A DNA stretch of 64,000 nucleotides from Labrys wisconsinensis (GTDB taxonomy: Bacteria; Pseudomonadota; Alphaproteobacteria; Rhizobiales; Labraceae): NCBI RefSeq assembly GCF_030814995.1, contig NZ_JAUSVX010000001.1:992001-1056000 (forward strand), written 5' to 3'. The notes beneath the pieces were generated by a model. It had not been told where the DNA came from. It was given only the letters and a program-made list of their open reading frames with translations, and did no database searches. The translations under genes were made by a program, and so were the position numbers. Numbering within the stretch: the stretch's first letter is position 1; each line of letters starts with the position of its first letter. Shown piece by piece: positions 1 through 8,549 of this stretch.

Positions 1-244
1 AATGGTGTGGGATCACCAGGCCGTTGTTGCGGCCCGAGGCGGCCGAGCCGACCTCGTTGCCCTCCAGCACCGCCACCGACAGGCCCGCCTCGGCCATGGC
101 CAGCGCCGGCGACAGCCCGGTGAATCCGGCGCCGACCACGGCAACGTCGACCTCGCGGTCGCCGGCGAGGGCGGGCCGCACCACGTGCGGCTCCTTCGAG
201 GTCTTGCGCCAGAGATGCGGCGTCTGCCAGTCGATCTCAAACAT
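1..244 (-). CDS. FAD-dependent oxidoreductase, N-terminal part (runs off window)
   Basis: About 81 residues of a DAO-type flavoprotein are visible; the rest lies before base 1. Near residue 38 there is a dinucleotide-binding fold with the motif VVGAGFTG, and about 30 residues on the SAASGRNNG stretch typical of glycine/D-amino-acid oxidase-like enzymes that oxidise amines or amino acids. The ATG overlaps the livF stop by 8 bases (ATGTTTGA), so it is the distal gene of the liv operon. Being co-transcribed with an amino-acid-type importer suggests it acts on the imported compound (inference). The substrate cannot be told from this fragment. Confidence 0.8.
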   Translation of the reverse strand, partial: MFEIDWQTPHLWRKTSKEPHVVRPALAGDREVDVAVVGAGFTGLSPALAMAEAGLSVAVLEGNEVGSAASGRNNGLVIPHH

Positions 245-989
245 GCAGCGTGTCTTCGAGCGGGGCGGCGCCGAGATAGAGCTCGTTGAGGGCGCTGTGC
301 GCCGCGATCTCCTGGGCCGGGCCTTCGAGCCGGCAGCGGCCGGCCGTCAGGAGATAGGCGTGGTCGCCGCATTCCAGCGCCAGCTGCACGTTCTGCTCGA
401 CCAGCAGCACCGAGATGCCGGATTGCGACAGGTCGAGGATGATGCGGAAGATCTGGTGGATCACCTTGGGGGCGAGGCCGAGCGAGGGCTCGTCCAGCAT
501 CAGGAGCTTGGGCTCGGCCATCAGCGCCCGGCCGATCGCCAGCATCTGCTGCTGGCCGCCGGACATGCGGCTCGCCGGAGCGTTGCGCCGCTCCTTCAGG
601 ATCGGGAACAGGGTGAAGACGTCCTCGCGCAGCGCCTCGAAGCCGCGCGGCCCGCGCCGGACATGGGCGGCGACCAGGTTCTCCTCCACGGTGAGGCGCT
701 GGAAGATCTGCCGCCCCTCCGGGCAATGGGCGAGGCCGCGGCGCACCACCGCCTCGGGGCGCAGGCCGGTGATGTCCTGCCCGTCGAAGCGGATCGTGCC
801 GGCGCTGACGCGGGCGACGCCGGAGATGGCGTTGAGCAGCGTGGTCTTGCCGGCGCCGTTGGCGCCGAGCACCACCACGATCTCGCCCGCGTTCAGCTCA
901 AGATCGATGTCCGACAGGATCCCGACGCGGCCGTAGCCCGCGCCGAGCCCGTCGATCCTGAGCAGCGGTCCGGATGTCGTCGAGGTCAT
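237..989 (-). CDS. livF: Branched-chain amino acid-type ABC transporter ATPase LivF
   Basis: Cytoplasmic ATPase of a HAAT-family importer, 250 residues, the usual LivF length. The Walker A motif GANGAGKTT is at residues 42-50, the ABC signature MSGGQQ at 142-147, and Walker B (KLLMLDE) ends near 167. It pairs with LivG to drive the LivH/LivM channel. The annotated ATG lies 92 bases inside the 3' end of livG, an unusually long overlap; the protein aligns well from this start, so I kept it. Substrate class is inferred only from family; liv-type systems also carry amides, urea and aromatic acids. Confidence 0.93.
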   Translation of the reverse strand: MTSTTSGPLLRIDGLGAGYGRVGILSDIDLELNAGEIVVVLGANGAGKTTLLNAISGVARVSAGTIRFDGQDITGLRPEAVVRRGLAHCPEGRQIFQRLTVEENLVAAHVRRGPRGFEALREDVFTLFPILKERRNAPASRMSGGQQQMLAIGRALMAEPKLLMLDEPSLGLAPKVIHQIFRIILDLSQSGISVLLVEQNVQLALECGDHAYLLTAGRCRLEGPAQEIAAHSALNELYLGAAPLEDTLHV

Positions 990-1743
990 TCGCCGTCCCC
1001 AGATAGGCTTGTTGGACGTCAGGATTCGCCTGCACCTCAGCAGGCGTGCCCTGGAACAGGAGCTTGCCGTGATGCAGCACGACGATGCGGTCGCACAGCT
1101 TCATGACGAGGTCCATGTCGTGTTCCACCACCAGCATGATGCGGTCGGGGTGGCGCAGCGCCGCGAGGCGCGTCGTCAGCTCCGCCGTCTCGGCATGGTT
1201 GAGGCCCGCTGCCGGCTCGTCGAGCAGCAGCACGCGCGGCTCGCGCACCAGCGCCCGGGCGATCTCCAGCATGCGCTGGCGGCCATAGGACAGGCTCGAA
1301 GCCTCCTGGTCGGCATAGCCCGCAAGCTCGAAGCGGTCGAGCCCGGCCCGGCAGAGCGCCCGGCGCTCGGCCCGGCGCCGCCGGGCGTAGGGCGGCCACA
1401 GCACCTCCTGCCAGGCCCGCCCGGCATCGACGGGATAGAGGCAGACCTCCAGGTTCTCCAGGGCGGTCATCTGGTCGAACAGGCGGATGTTCTGATAGGT
1501 GCGGGCGACGCCGGCCAGGCTGATCTGGTGCTTCTTCAGGCCGCTGATGCGCCGGCCGTCGAGGCAGATCTCGCCGTCCGAGACCGAATAGGAGCCGGCG
1601 GTCATGTTGATCAGCGTCGACTTGCCCGCCCCGTTCGGGCCGATCACGCCGTGGATCAGGCCCGGCTCGAAGGTGGCGCTGACGCCGTCGATGGCGACGA
1701 GCTCGCCGTAGCGCTTGGTGAGCTTTTCGAAGACGAGGCTCAT
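898..1743 (-). CDS. livG: Branched-chain amino acid-type ABC transporter ATPase LivG
   Basis: Second ATPase of the importer, 281 residues. Walker A GPNGAGKST is at residues 35-43; an LSYG-type signature and a VLLLDEPAAGL Walker B follow. I chose the ATG that overlaps the livM stop (ATGA), because the open frame upstream of it is livM read in another frame. The C-terminus has an Arg-rich tail of about 30 residues beyond the usual LivG end; the tail overlaps the livF start and may be a drifted stop codon. Operon order is SBP-livH-livM-livG-livF. Confidence 0.92.
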   Translation of the reverse strand: MSLVFEKLTKRYGELVAIDGVSATFEPGLIHGVIGPNGAGKSTLINMTAGSYSVSDGEICLDGRRISGLKKHQISLAGVARTYQNIRLFDQMTALENLEVCLYPVDAGRAWQEVLWPPYARRRRAERRALCRAGLDRFELAGYADQEASSLSYGRQRMLEIARALVREPRVLLLDEPAAGLNHAETAELTTRLAALRHPDRIMLVVEHDMDLVMKLCDRIVVLHHGKLLFQGTPAEVQANPDVQQAYLGTANDLDDIRTAAQDRRARRGLRPRRDPVGHRS

Positions 1744-2732
1744 CGGCGCAGCAGGGCTCCGATGAGCTTCTCCGGACCGAAGCTCCGGGGCACCAGCCCC
1801 TGCGGCCGGGCGATGATCAGCACGATCATCAGGCCGCCGAGGAAGAGGATGCGCCATTCCGCGAATTCGCGCAGCACCTCGGGCAGCAGCAGCAGCACCG
1901 CCGCGCCGGCGATGATGCCGAGGATGTTGCCGATGCCGCCGATGACGATCATCAGGACGATCAGCACCGATTCCTGGAAGGTGAAGCTCTCCGGGCTGAC
2001 GAAGCGCTGGAAGGCGGAGAAGATCACGCCGGTGACCGAGCCGATCATGGCGCTGATGGCGAAGGCGGCGAGCTTGGCCCTGGTGGTGTCGATGCCGACG
2101 CCGCGCGCCGCGTCCTGGTCCTCGCGGATCGCCGCCCAGGCCTTGCCCATGATCGACTTCTCCAGCCGCCAGACCAGCACGCCGACGATGACGCAGGTCA
2201 CCAGCAGCAGCCCATAGACGGCGACCGGCGTGGCGATGGTGAGGCCGAAGACCTCGGCCCGGTCGATGCGGGTGATGCCGCGCGGCCCGTTGGTCAGGCC
2301 GTCGGCATTGTTGATGACCACGCGGATGATCTCGCCGAAGCCGAGGGTGACGATGGCGAGATAGTCGCCCCGCAGGCGCAGCACCGGGATGCCGAGCAGG
2401 ATGCCGGCGAGGCCCCCGAGCAGGGCGCCGATCGGCAGGATCAGGAGGAAGGGCAGGTGCAGCCCGAATTGCGGGCTGGCGAGCAGGGCATAGGTATAGG
2501 CGCCGACGGCATAGAAGGCGACGTAGCCGAGGTCGAGCAGGCCGGCATAGCCGATGACGATGTTGAGCCCCATGCCGAGCAGCACGTAGATCAGCAGGCT
2601 GTCGGCGACGCGCACGTAGTAGTTGGGCAGGAAGGGCACGGCCGCGAGCGCCGCGGCGGCCGCGAGGAGCAGGAGCACGCCGACGAGGCGCGGCAGGCCG
2701 GCGGTTCGCCTGGCGATGACGGTGTCGCGCAT
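1740..2732 (-). CDS. livM: Branched-chain amino acid-type ABC transporter permease LivM
   Basis: Inner-membrane permease of 330 residues with about eight to ten hydrophobic segments, preceded by a basic N-terminus. It carries the conserved GYAGLLDLGYVAFYAVGAY segment near residue 60 and the cytoplasmic EAA-like loop around RGVGIDTTRAKL. It forms the channel with LivH. The start codon overlaps the livH stop by one base (TGATG), so the two are translationally coupled. Confidence 0.93.
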   Translation of the reverse strand: MRDTVIARRTAGLPRLVGVLLLLAAAAALAAVPFLPNYYVRVADSLLIYVLLGMGLNIVIGYAGLLDLGYVAFYAVGAYTYALLASPQFGLHLPFLLILPIGALLGGLAGILLGIPVLRLRGDYLAIVTLGFGEIIRVVINNADGLTNGPRGITRIDRAEVFGLTIATPVAVYGLLLVTCVIVGVLVWRLEKSIMGKAWAAIREDQDAARGVGIDTTRAKLAAFAISAMIGSVTGVIFSAFQRFVSPESFTFQESVLIVLMIVIGGIGNILGIIAGAAVLLLLPEVLREFAEWRILFLGGLMIVLIIARPQGLVPRSFGPEKLIGALLRR

Positions 2733-3682
2733 CAGAACTCCCTCTTGTAGACCATGCTCTCCTCCGAGACGGTCTCGCCGAGGAAGCCGGCCGGCTTGAA
2801 CAGGAGCACGGCGATCAGGATGGCGAAGGCGAAGACGTCGCGATATTCGGTGCCGAGCGTGCCGTGGCTGACGATCGGCAGCAGCGCCGTGCCGATCACC
2901 TCCACCGCCGCCAGCACGAAGCCGCCGAGCATGGCGCCGGGGATCGAGCCGATGCCGCCGAGGATGGCGGCGGTGAAGGCCTTGAGCCCGACGGCGACAC
3001 CCATGGTCGGGGTCATGATGCCGTAATAGCTGGCATAGAGGATGCCGCCGGCCGCGCCGAGCACCGGGCCGAGGAAGAAGATCAGGCTGATGGCGGCGTT
3101 GACGTTGATGCCGAGGAGCTGCGCCGTGCCGCGGCTCTCGGACACCGCCCGCACCAACACGCCGACCCGGCTCTTGTTGACGAAGAGGTGCAGCCCCAGC
3201 ATCAGCAGCACCGCCAGCACGACGATGCCGATCTGCAGCGTGGTGATCGCCCCGCCGAAAATCTCGATGCGCTGGTTGGGGAAGAAGCTCGGGAAGGCGC
3301 GCGGCTGCGGGCCGGCCAGGATCTGCACGCCGGTCTGCAGGAACAGCGACACGCCGAGCGAGCTCAGCATCGGGGCGAGGCGCGTCGAGCTGCGCAGCGG
3401 CTTGTAGGCCAGCCGCTCGATGCCGACGCCGATGCCGCCGACGGCCGCGACCGCGGCGAAGAAGACCAGGGTCAGCACGACGGCGCCGGCCCCGCCGAGC
3501 CCCGGCGCCAGCAGCGCCAGCACGAGGAAGGCGAGATAGGCGCCGAGCATGAACATCTCGCCATGGGCGAAATTGATCATGCGCAGCACGCCGTAGACCA
3601 TGGTGTAGCCGAGCGCGATCAGGGCATAGACCGCGCCGATGGTCAGCGCATTGACCGTCTGCTGGATGATGGTGCCGAGCAT
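2732..3682 (-). CDS. livH: Branched-chain amino acid-type ABC transporter permease LivH
   Basis: Inner-membrane permease of 316 residues with the LivH signature near the N-terminus (ALTIGAVYALIALGYTMVYGV) and a NFAHGEMFMLGAY segment. I chose the ATG at 3682 rather than the in-frame start 18 codons upstream because LivH proteins begin just before this first helix. A palindromic repeat lies between this gene and the upstream substrate-binding-protein gene, which probably lets livK-type mRNA outlast the rest of the transcript. Confidence 0.92.
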   Translation of the reverse strand: MLGTIIQQTVNALTIGAVYALIALGYTMVYGVLRMINFAHGEMFMLGAYLAFLVLALLAPGLGGAGAVVLTLVFFAAVAAVGGIGVGIERLAYKPLRSSTRLAPMLSSLGVSLFLQTGVQILAGPQPRAFPSFFPNQRIEIFGGAITTLQIGIVVLAVLLMLGLHLFVNKSRVGVLVRAVSESRGTAQLLGINVNAAISLIFFLGPVLGAAGGILYASYYGIMTPTMGVAVGLKAFTAAILGGIGSIPGAMLGGFVLAAVEVIGTALLPIVSHGTLGTEYRDVFAFAILIAVLLFKPAGFLGETVSEESMVYKREF

Positions 3683-3736
3683 GGTCCGATCCGGTAAAGT
3701 GTCGTCCAACGATCGCAAGAGCGCGACGCGAGCCAA

Positions 3737-3844
3737 TCCCCTCCCCCTTGTGGGGAGGGGTTAGGGGCGGGGGTCCATCAGGATAGGTCGAGACCTATGT
3801 CACCGACCCCCACCCTCTATCCCTCCCCGCAAGGGGGAGGGAAG
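3737..3844. repeat. Dispersed palindromic element, copy 1 (between SBP gene and livH)
   Basis: About 105 bases with C-rich and G-rich arms at both ends (CCCTCCCCCTTGTGGGGAGG at the left, CCCTCCCCGCAAGGGGGAGG at the right). Each arm can fold as a small hairpin, and the two ends are complementary to each other. The middle (GGTCCATCAGGATA ... CCTATGTCACCGACCCCC) recurs in copies at 49.5 kb (same orientation) and 54.5 kb (opposite orientation). Similar short GC-rich repeats are common between genes in rhizobial genomes. Its place after the binding-protein gene resembles REP elements that protect upstream mRNA. Confidence 0.85.
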
Positions 3845-3885
3845 ATACAGGCGTCGAGCACAATCAGATACCCAAAGGCCTCGTC

Positions 3886-4995
3886 CTACATCTGGCCGAC
3901 CAGCTTGAACTCCTTGCCCTTGACCTCATAGAGGAAGGACGGCGCCACCTTCAGCTCGCCGGTCTCGTCGAACTCCAGCTCGCCGACCGCAGTCTTGGCC
4001 TTGACCGCGTGCAGCGCCTTGTCGAGGCCCTCGCGGGTGCGGTCCTTGGTGTCCTTGAGCACCTGCTCGAGCACCTGGCCCTGGACATAGCCGTAGATCG
4101 AGTAGGGCCCGGCGTCCTGGCCGTACTTTTCCTTATACTTCCTGGCGAAGTCGGCGATGGCGGGGCTGGCGTCCATCGGCGGCACCTGGATGGCGGTGAC
4201 CACGCCCTGCACGTTGGCTTCGCCGGCCTGCTCGATGAATTCTGGCGTATAGCCGCCGTCCGGCACCAGCAGATGGGCGGTGACGCCCTGGTCCTTCATC
4301 TGCCGGGCGAACAGAGCGAGCTGCGGCATGACGGCGCCGAGATAGATCACGTCCGGCTTCTGGGTCTTGATCTGGGTCAAGAGCGCGGTGAAGTCGACAT
4401 CGGTCGGATTGACGGACGAGGTCGACAGGACCTTGCCGCCGCCATCGGAGAAATTCTTGGCGAAGATCTCGGAGATGCCCTGGCCGAACACCTGCTTGTC
4501 GTTGACGATGGCCGCGGTCCTGGCGCCGAGGGTCTTCAGGGCGTAGTCGGCCGGGAGCTTGGCGCCGGCGGTGTCGTTGGCGACCGGGCGCACCATGAAC
4601 TTGTAGCCCTGCCTGGTCAGGCTCGGATTGGAGGCGAACGTCATGTTGGGCATGCCGCACTCCTCGTAGATCGGCAGGGTCGACTGGGCCACGCCGCTGT
4701 TGAAGTTGACCAGGCCGATGACGACGGCGTCGTTGTCGCACAGCTTCTGGGCGACCAGCGTGCCCTCGCGCGGGTCGGCCTTGTCGTCCTCCTGCTGGTA
4801 CTTGATGGTGGTGCCGTTGACGCCGCCGGCGGCGTTGAGGGCATCGACATAGAGCTTGAAGCCGTTGTGCCAGGTCGTGCCGAAGAAGGCCTGCGGGCCG
4901 GAGAGCGGCGCCGTCATGCCGACGGTGATCTCGTCGGCCGACGCCGGCCCGGCGAGGACGGCGGCACCCAGCAGCGCCGCGACAAGATGTTTCAT
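3886..4995 (-). CDS. Branched-chain amino acid-type ABC transporter substrate-binding protein
   Basis: Periplasmic type-1 binding protein of 369 residues. A clear Sec signal peptide ends at PASA near residue 20; the mature protein starts DEITVGMTAPLSGPQAFFG, typical of LivJ/AmiC-like Peripla_BP_6 proteins. It is the first gene of the importer operon. A 190-base leader region upstream holds a TGTCGACA palindrome that also occurs at 11.3 kb, so the operon is probably under the neighbouring GntR regulator. The ligand is not predictable from sequence; the linked oxidoreductases suggest an amino- or hydroxy-acid-like compound. Confidence 0.92.
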   Translation of the reverse strand: MKHLVAALLGAAVLAGPASADEITVGMTAPLSGPQAFFGTTWHNGFKLYVDALNAAGGVNGTTIKYQQEDDKADPREGTLVAQKLCDNDAVVIGLVNFNSGVAQSTLPIYEECGMPNMTFASNPSLTRQGYKFMVRPVANDTAGAKLPADYALKTLGARTAAIVNDKQVFGQGISEIFAKNFSDGGGKVLSTSSVNPTDVDFTALLTQIKTQKPDVIYLGAVMPQLALFARQMKDQGVTAHLLVPDGGYTPEFIEQAGEANVQGVVTAIQVPPMDASPAIADFARKYKEKYGQDAGPYSIYGYVQGQVLEQVLKDTKDRTREGLDKALHAVKAKTAVGELEFDETGELKVAPSFLYEVKGKEFKLVGQM

Positions 4996-5142
4996 GAACT
5001 ATCCCTCTGCTCTGGTTCGTTGGACCACGCGCGGCCGTTTTTCGGCCGCAGGCTCAGGGAAGTGGGGCGACGCGGATGAGCGCGCCGGCGGCTCCACCCT
5101 CGATGAGGCACGCCATCACAGCAGCCTTGGAGCAAGGCGTCA

Positions 5143-5158
5143 AGTAAAGTGTCGACAA
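5143..5158. promoter_or_regulatory. Candidate GntR operator upstream of the liv-type operon
   Basis: GTAAAGTGTCGACAAT contains the 8-bp palindrome TGTCGACA (5150-5157) and an outer TTGTCGACACTTT match, read on the minus strand, to the site at 11304-11319. It lies about 155 bases upstream of the binding-protein start. GntR proteins of the FadR/FCD group typically bind GT-N(0-7)-AC palindromes, which fits. The regulator gene lies beside it. Assignment is inference. Confidence 0.55.
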
Positions 5159-5174
5159 TAATGCGTTCAGATTT

Positions 5175-5957
5175 TCAGCTTACCGTGCCCGGCCTGTGGG
5201 CAGCCCGGCCACGCCGCCGGCCGGCGGCGGGCACGTCCGACACGAACAGCTTCAGGAGCGCCTCCTTCAGGGCGGCCTGGGCATCGGAGACGGTCATCGA
5301 GATATGCTTCTTCAAAACCGCCACCCCGGCCGCGGCGTCACGGGCCAGCGCCGCCTCGACGATCCGCGAATGGTCCTCGACCAGGTTGACGTGCTGCGGC
5401 GCGTGCTCGATCTGCACGCGCCGCACGAAGCGGATGCGGGCGTTGAGCGCCTTGAGCTGGTGCAGGATCGCCGGATTGCCGGAGAGCTCGGCCATGAGCT
5501 CGTGGAAGCCCTCGTCCAGCTCCAGGATCTCGTCGGCGTCGCGCCTGGCATAGCGCTGCTTGGCGTCGGCCCAGAACAGCCGGAGCCGGTCCAGGCCCGC
5601 CTCGTCGGCCCGCTCGCACAGCAGGGCGAAGGCGCCGGTCTCGACGATCATGCGCAATTCGAACAGGTCGATGAGGTCGTCGATGTCGAGGCCGCGGAAG
5701 AAGAAGCCGCGATTGGGCGCGAACACCACGAAGCCTTCGCTGGCCAGGCGGTTCAGGGCCTCGCGGATCGGCGTGCGCGACAATTCCAGCATCCGGGCGA
5801 GGTGGACCTCGTTGATCCGCTCCTCGGGCTTGACCTTGAACTCGACCAGCTGGCGACGGATCGCCCGATAGGCGCGCTCGGCGCTGTCGGCCGAGCGCCT
5901 GGTGTCCGGCGCAACCTGAGCGGCGTCGGCGCGCCCGCCCGGCATGTCGTTTGACAT
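5175..5957 (-). CDS. GntR family transcriptional regulator, FCD (FadR) type
   Basis: 260 residues from the chosen ATG, which is preceded by GAGGGAC; an in-frame start 16 codons further up lacks one. An N-terminal winged helix-turn-helix (roughly residues 28-95, with LELSRTPIREALNRLASEGFV) is followed by an FCD effector domain whose acidic and histidine residues (DEGFHELM, ... EDHSRIVEA) usually bind a metal and an organic acid. It probably represses the flanking transport and catabolic operons until a carboxylate inducer appears. The last 20 residues are Arg/Ala-rich and poorly conserved in appearance. Confidence 0.92.
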   Translation of the reverse strand: MSNDMPGGRADAAQVAPDTRRSADSAERAYRAIRRQLVEFKVKPEERINEVHLARMLELSRTPIREALNRLASEGFVVFAPNRGFFFRGLDIDDLIDLFELRMIVETGAFALLCERADEAGLDRLRLFWADAKQRYARRDADEILELDEGFHELMAELSGNPAILHQLKALNARIRFVRRVQIEHAPQHVNLVEDHSRIVEAALARDAAAGVAVLKKHISMTVSDAQAALKEALLKLFVSDVPAAGRRRGRAAHRPGTVS

Positions 5958-6091
5958 TCGATTGTCCCTCACGCAGACGACGGCCGATGGCCGTTTTCGC
6001 TGCAATGCCCATCATGATCGACCGGGTCTTGTAGGCCCGCGCCCGGCGCGGCGTCGATCCCCACAATCCATATGAGGAGAGGAGAGCGGAC

Positions 6092-6853
6092 ATGGCGATC
6101 ATCGGCGTCATCGGCGTGGGCCATCTCGCCGCGGCGATGCTGCAGGGCCTGATGCGCGCCGGCTTCCCGGCCGCGGACCTCGTGCTCTCCCCGCGCGGCC
6201 GCGCCGCCGAGATCGGCGCCAGCCACGGCATCGCGCTCGCGGCCGACAATGCCGCCCTGGTCGAGCGTGCCGGCCTGGTGCTGCTGGCGGTGCGCCCGGC
6301 GGCGGCGGCCGGCGCCCTCGCCGGCCTGCCCTGGCGGCGCGGCCAGCTCGTCGTCTCGGCCTGCGCCGGCGTGCCGCTGGCGGCGCTGAAGGTGGTGGCC
6401 GCGCCGGCCGAGGTCATGCGCATCATGCCGCTCACCGCCGCCGAGATCGGCGCCAGCCCGACCGCCGTGTTCCCCGACCTGCCGGCAGCCCGGCCCCTGC
6501 TCGATCCGCTCGGCCCGGTGGTGCCGCTCGCCTCCGAGCGGGACTTCGAGGTCGCGACCGTCAGCGCCGCGATCTATGGCTGGGTCCAGGACCTCGTCGG
6601 CCGCAGCGCCGCCTGGTCCGAGCGCCATGGGCTGGCACCGGACACCGCCCGCCGGCTCACGGCCCTCACCTTCGTGGCGGCGGCGCGGCTGATCGGCGAG
6701 CGGGACGAGCCGATCCCCGACCTGCTGCGCAGCCTGGTGACGCCGGGCGGCATCACCGAGCGCGGCCTCGACGTGCTCGCGGCGCGGGACGTGCCGCAGG
6801 CCTGGGACGCCGCCTGCGACGCGGTGCTGGCCAAGCTGACGGGGCAAGGCTAG
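6092..6853 (+). CDS. Pyrroline-5-carboxylate reductase-like (ProC family) oxidoreductase
   Basis: 253 residues. An N-terminal Rossmann fold starts MAIIGVIGVGHLAAAMLQGL with a GxGxxA variant of the usual GxGxMG. The C-terminal half holds the dimerisation region of ProC proteins, including the line SLVTPGGITERGLDVL (compare VTSPGGTT in true ProC). A GAGGAGAGG ribosome site precedes the ATG. It is divergent from gntR and embedded in a catabolic locus, so it more likely reduces or oxidises an imine/amino acid of that pathway than makes proline. Its TAG stop and the stop of the convergent SDR gene share the bases CTAG. Confidence 0.8.
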   Translation: MAIIGVIGVGHLAAAMLQGLMRAGFPAADLVLSPRGRAAEIGASHGIALAADNAALVERAGLVLLAVRPAAAAGALAGLPWRRGQLVVSACAGVPLAALKVVAAPAEVMRIMPLTAAEIGASPTAVFPDLPAARPLLDPLGPVVPLASERDFEVATVSAAIYGWVQDLVGRSAAWSERHGLAPDTARRLTALTFVAAARLIGERDEPIPDLLRSLVTPGGITERGLDVLAARDVPQAWDAACDAVLAKLTGQG

Positions 6854-7596
6854 GCGGGCTTGCCATAGACATGGCCGCCGGTCGCCTGGTCGGTCGGCGA
6901 GACCTCGATCTCGGCGACGTCGACATGCTCCGGCAGCGTCAGCACGGCGGCGACGGCCTCGGCCACGTCCTCGGGCTGGAGAGCCCGGACGTCGCTGTAA
7001 AGCGTGCCCTGCAGCCGGCCGCGGTCGCCGCCGAAGGCCCTGAGATAGATCTCGGTCTCCACCCGCCCCGGCGCCACCTCCGTCAGCCGCACGTTCGACC
7101 CGGCGAGGTCGTAGCGCAGCACCCGCCCGGCCTGGGCGAGGCCCGCCTTGGCCCCGCCATAGGCCGAGGTGCCGGCAAAGACGTGGCGGGCCGCCGTGGT
7201 GGTGATGTTGACGACATGGCCGCGCCGCCGGGCCACCATGCCGGGCACGAGCAGGCGCATCAGCTGCAGCGGCGCCGTCAGGTTGACGGCGACGGTCTCG
7301 GCGATCTCCTGCGCCGTCTGCTCGTAGAGCGGCCGCACCGAGGCAACGGCGCCGGCGTTGTTGACGAGGACGTCGATCTCGGCTCCCGCCAGCGCCGCCT
7401 CGACGGCCGCGATATCCGTGACGTCGGCGACGAGCGGCCGGATGGCGGCATCGGCGGCCAGCGCCTCCAGGCCCTCGCGGCTGCGCGCCAGGGCATGGAC
7501 GGTGAGGCCGAGGCCGGCGAGGCGCCGGCAGAGCGCCGCCCCGATGCCGCGCGAAGCGCCGGTGACCAGGGCGGTGCGATAAGGCGTGGCGGGCAT
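6850..7596 (-). CDS. Short-chain dehydrogenase/reductase (SDR)
   Basis: 248-residue classical SDR: cofactor motif TGASRGIG at residues 12-19, NNAG near 87, an ITTTAA segment in place of the usual IxS(x)S, and the catalytic SAYGGAK (YxxxK). The ATG has AAGGAG six bases upstream. It is the last gene of the 11.1-6.85 kb operon. It should oxidise a hydroxyl or reduce a carbonyl with NAD(P). It may act on the same intermediate series as the 3-hydroxyacyl-CoA-dehydrogenase-like enzyme encoded just upstream (inference). Confidence 0.88.
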   Translation of the reverse strand: MPATPYRTALVTGASRGIGAALCRRLAGLGLTVHALARSREGLEALAADAAIRPLVADVTDIAAVEAALAGAEIDVLVNNAGAVASVRPLYEQTAQEIAETVAVNLTAPLQLMRLLVPGMVARRRGHVVNITTTAARHVFAGTSAYGGAKAGLAQAGRVLRYDLAGSNVRLTEVAPGRVETEIYLRAFGGDRGRLQGTLYSDVRALQPEDVAEAVAAVLTLPEHVDVAEIEVSPTDQATGGHVYGKPA

Positions 7597-7610
7597 GGCC
7601 TGCTCCTTCA

Positions 7611-8549
7611 CTACAGGGCGCCGTCGGCGTCGACCGCGCGCAGGATCGCGACGAGGCCGCGGTCGCGCTCCTCGCGCAACGCGGCATCGGTGCGCTCGCC
7701 GATGGCGCCGCGCACCGTCTGCGACACGGCCGCGACGGTCGCCTCGTCCAGCCGCGCCGTGCCGAGGTCGTCCCAGATCGCCTGGTAGGTCGGGCCGTAC
7801 TTGGCGAAGAACGCCTCGATGCCCTCGGCATTGAGGTGGTTGGAGATGAACGAGCCCTGCAGCGTCCATTTCGGGCCCGGCCCGTAGCAGAAGGCGCGGT
7901 CGACGTCCTCGGCCGAGGCGACGCCGTCGCGCACCAGCGCGATGGCCTCGCGCCACATCGCCCCCATCAGGCGCAGCGCCAGGTGTCCGGTGACCTCGCG
8001 GCTCAGCACCACCGGCTTCTTGCCGATGGCCTCGTAGACCGCGCGGGCCCGGGCCAGAGCCTCCGGCGCCGTGGCACGGCCGCCGACGATCTCGACCAGC
8101 GGCATCAGATGCGCCGGGTTGAAGGGATGGCCGAGCACGATCCGGCCGGGATGCCGGCACTGCGCCTGCATGTCCGACACCAGCAGGGCGGAGGAAGAGG
8201 AGGCGATCACCACGCTCTCGTCCACCGCATCTTCGATCCCGGCCAGCAGCGTCTGCTTCAGCGCCAGGCGCTCCGGCCCGCATTCCTGGACGAAGCGGAC
8301 CCCGGCGAGCGCGGCCGGCAGGTCGGCGGAGAAGGTGACGGCGCCACGCCGTCCGCCGCCGCCCCGCAGCGCATCGAGATCGGCGTCGAGGCCGGGGCGA
8401 CGGGCCTCGAACGCCGGCCATTGCCCGGGATCGGGGTCGTGGCAGCGCACGTCGAGGCCGGCATGGGCGAAGGCGGCGGCCCAGCGCTGGCCGATCGTGC
8501 CGAAGCCGACGATGCCGACCGGCCCGATGTCGCTAGGAGAGATGCTCAT
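7611..8549 (-). CDS. 3-hydroxyacyl-CoA dehydrogenase family protein (carnitine/gulonate dehydrogenase-like)
   Basis: 312 residues. NAD-binding GFGTIG is at residues 15-20; ECGPERLALK, SSSSALL and GHPFNPAHLMPLVEIVGG follow, with the helical C-terminal domain containing AFCYGPGPKW. The HPFNP plus GPGPxW pattern is that of the stand-alone short enzymes (L-carnitine dehydrogenase, L-gulonate 3-dehydrogenase, lambda-crystallin) rather than fatty-acid beta-oxidation enzymes. It would oxidise a 3-hydroxy acid to a 3-oxo acid. The start overlaps the hydrolase stop by 17 bases, so the genes are coupled. Confidence 0.87.
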   Translation of the reverse strand: MSISPSDIGPVGIVGFGTIGQRWAAAFAHAGLDVRCHDPDPGQWPAFEARRPGLDADLDALRGGGGRRGAVTFSADLPAALAGVRFVQECGPERLALKQTLLAGIEDAVDESVVIASSSSALLVSDMQAQCRHPGRIVLGHPFNPAHLMPLVEIVGGRATAPEALARARAVYEAIGKKPVVLSREVTGHLALRLMGAMWREAIALVRDGVASAEDVDRAFCYGPGPKWTLQGSFISNHLNAEGIEAFFAKYGPTYQAIWDDLGTARLDEATVAAVSQTVRGAIGERTDAALREERDRGLVAILRAVDADGAL

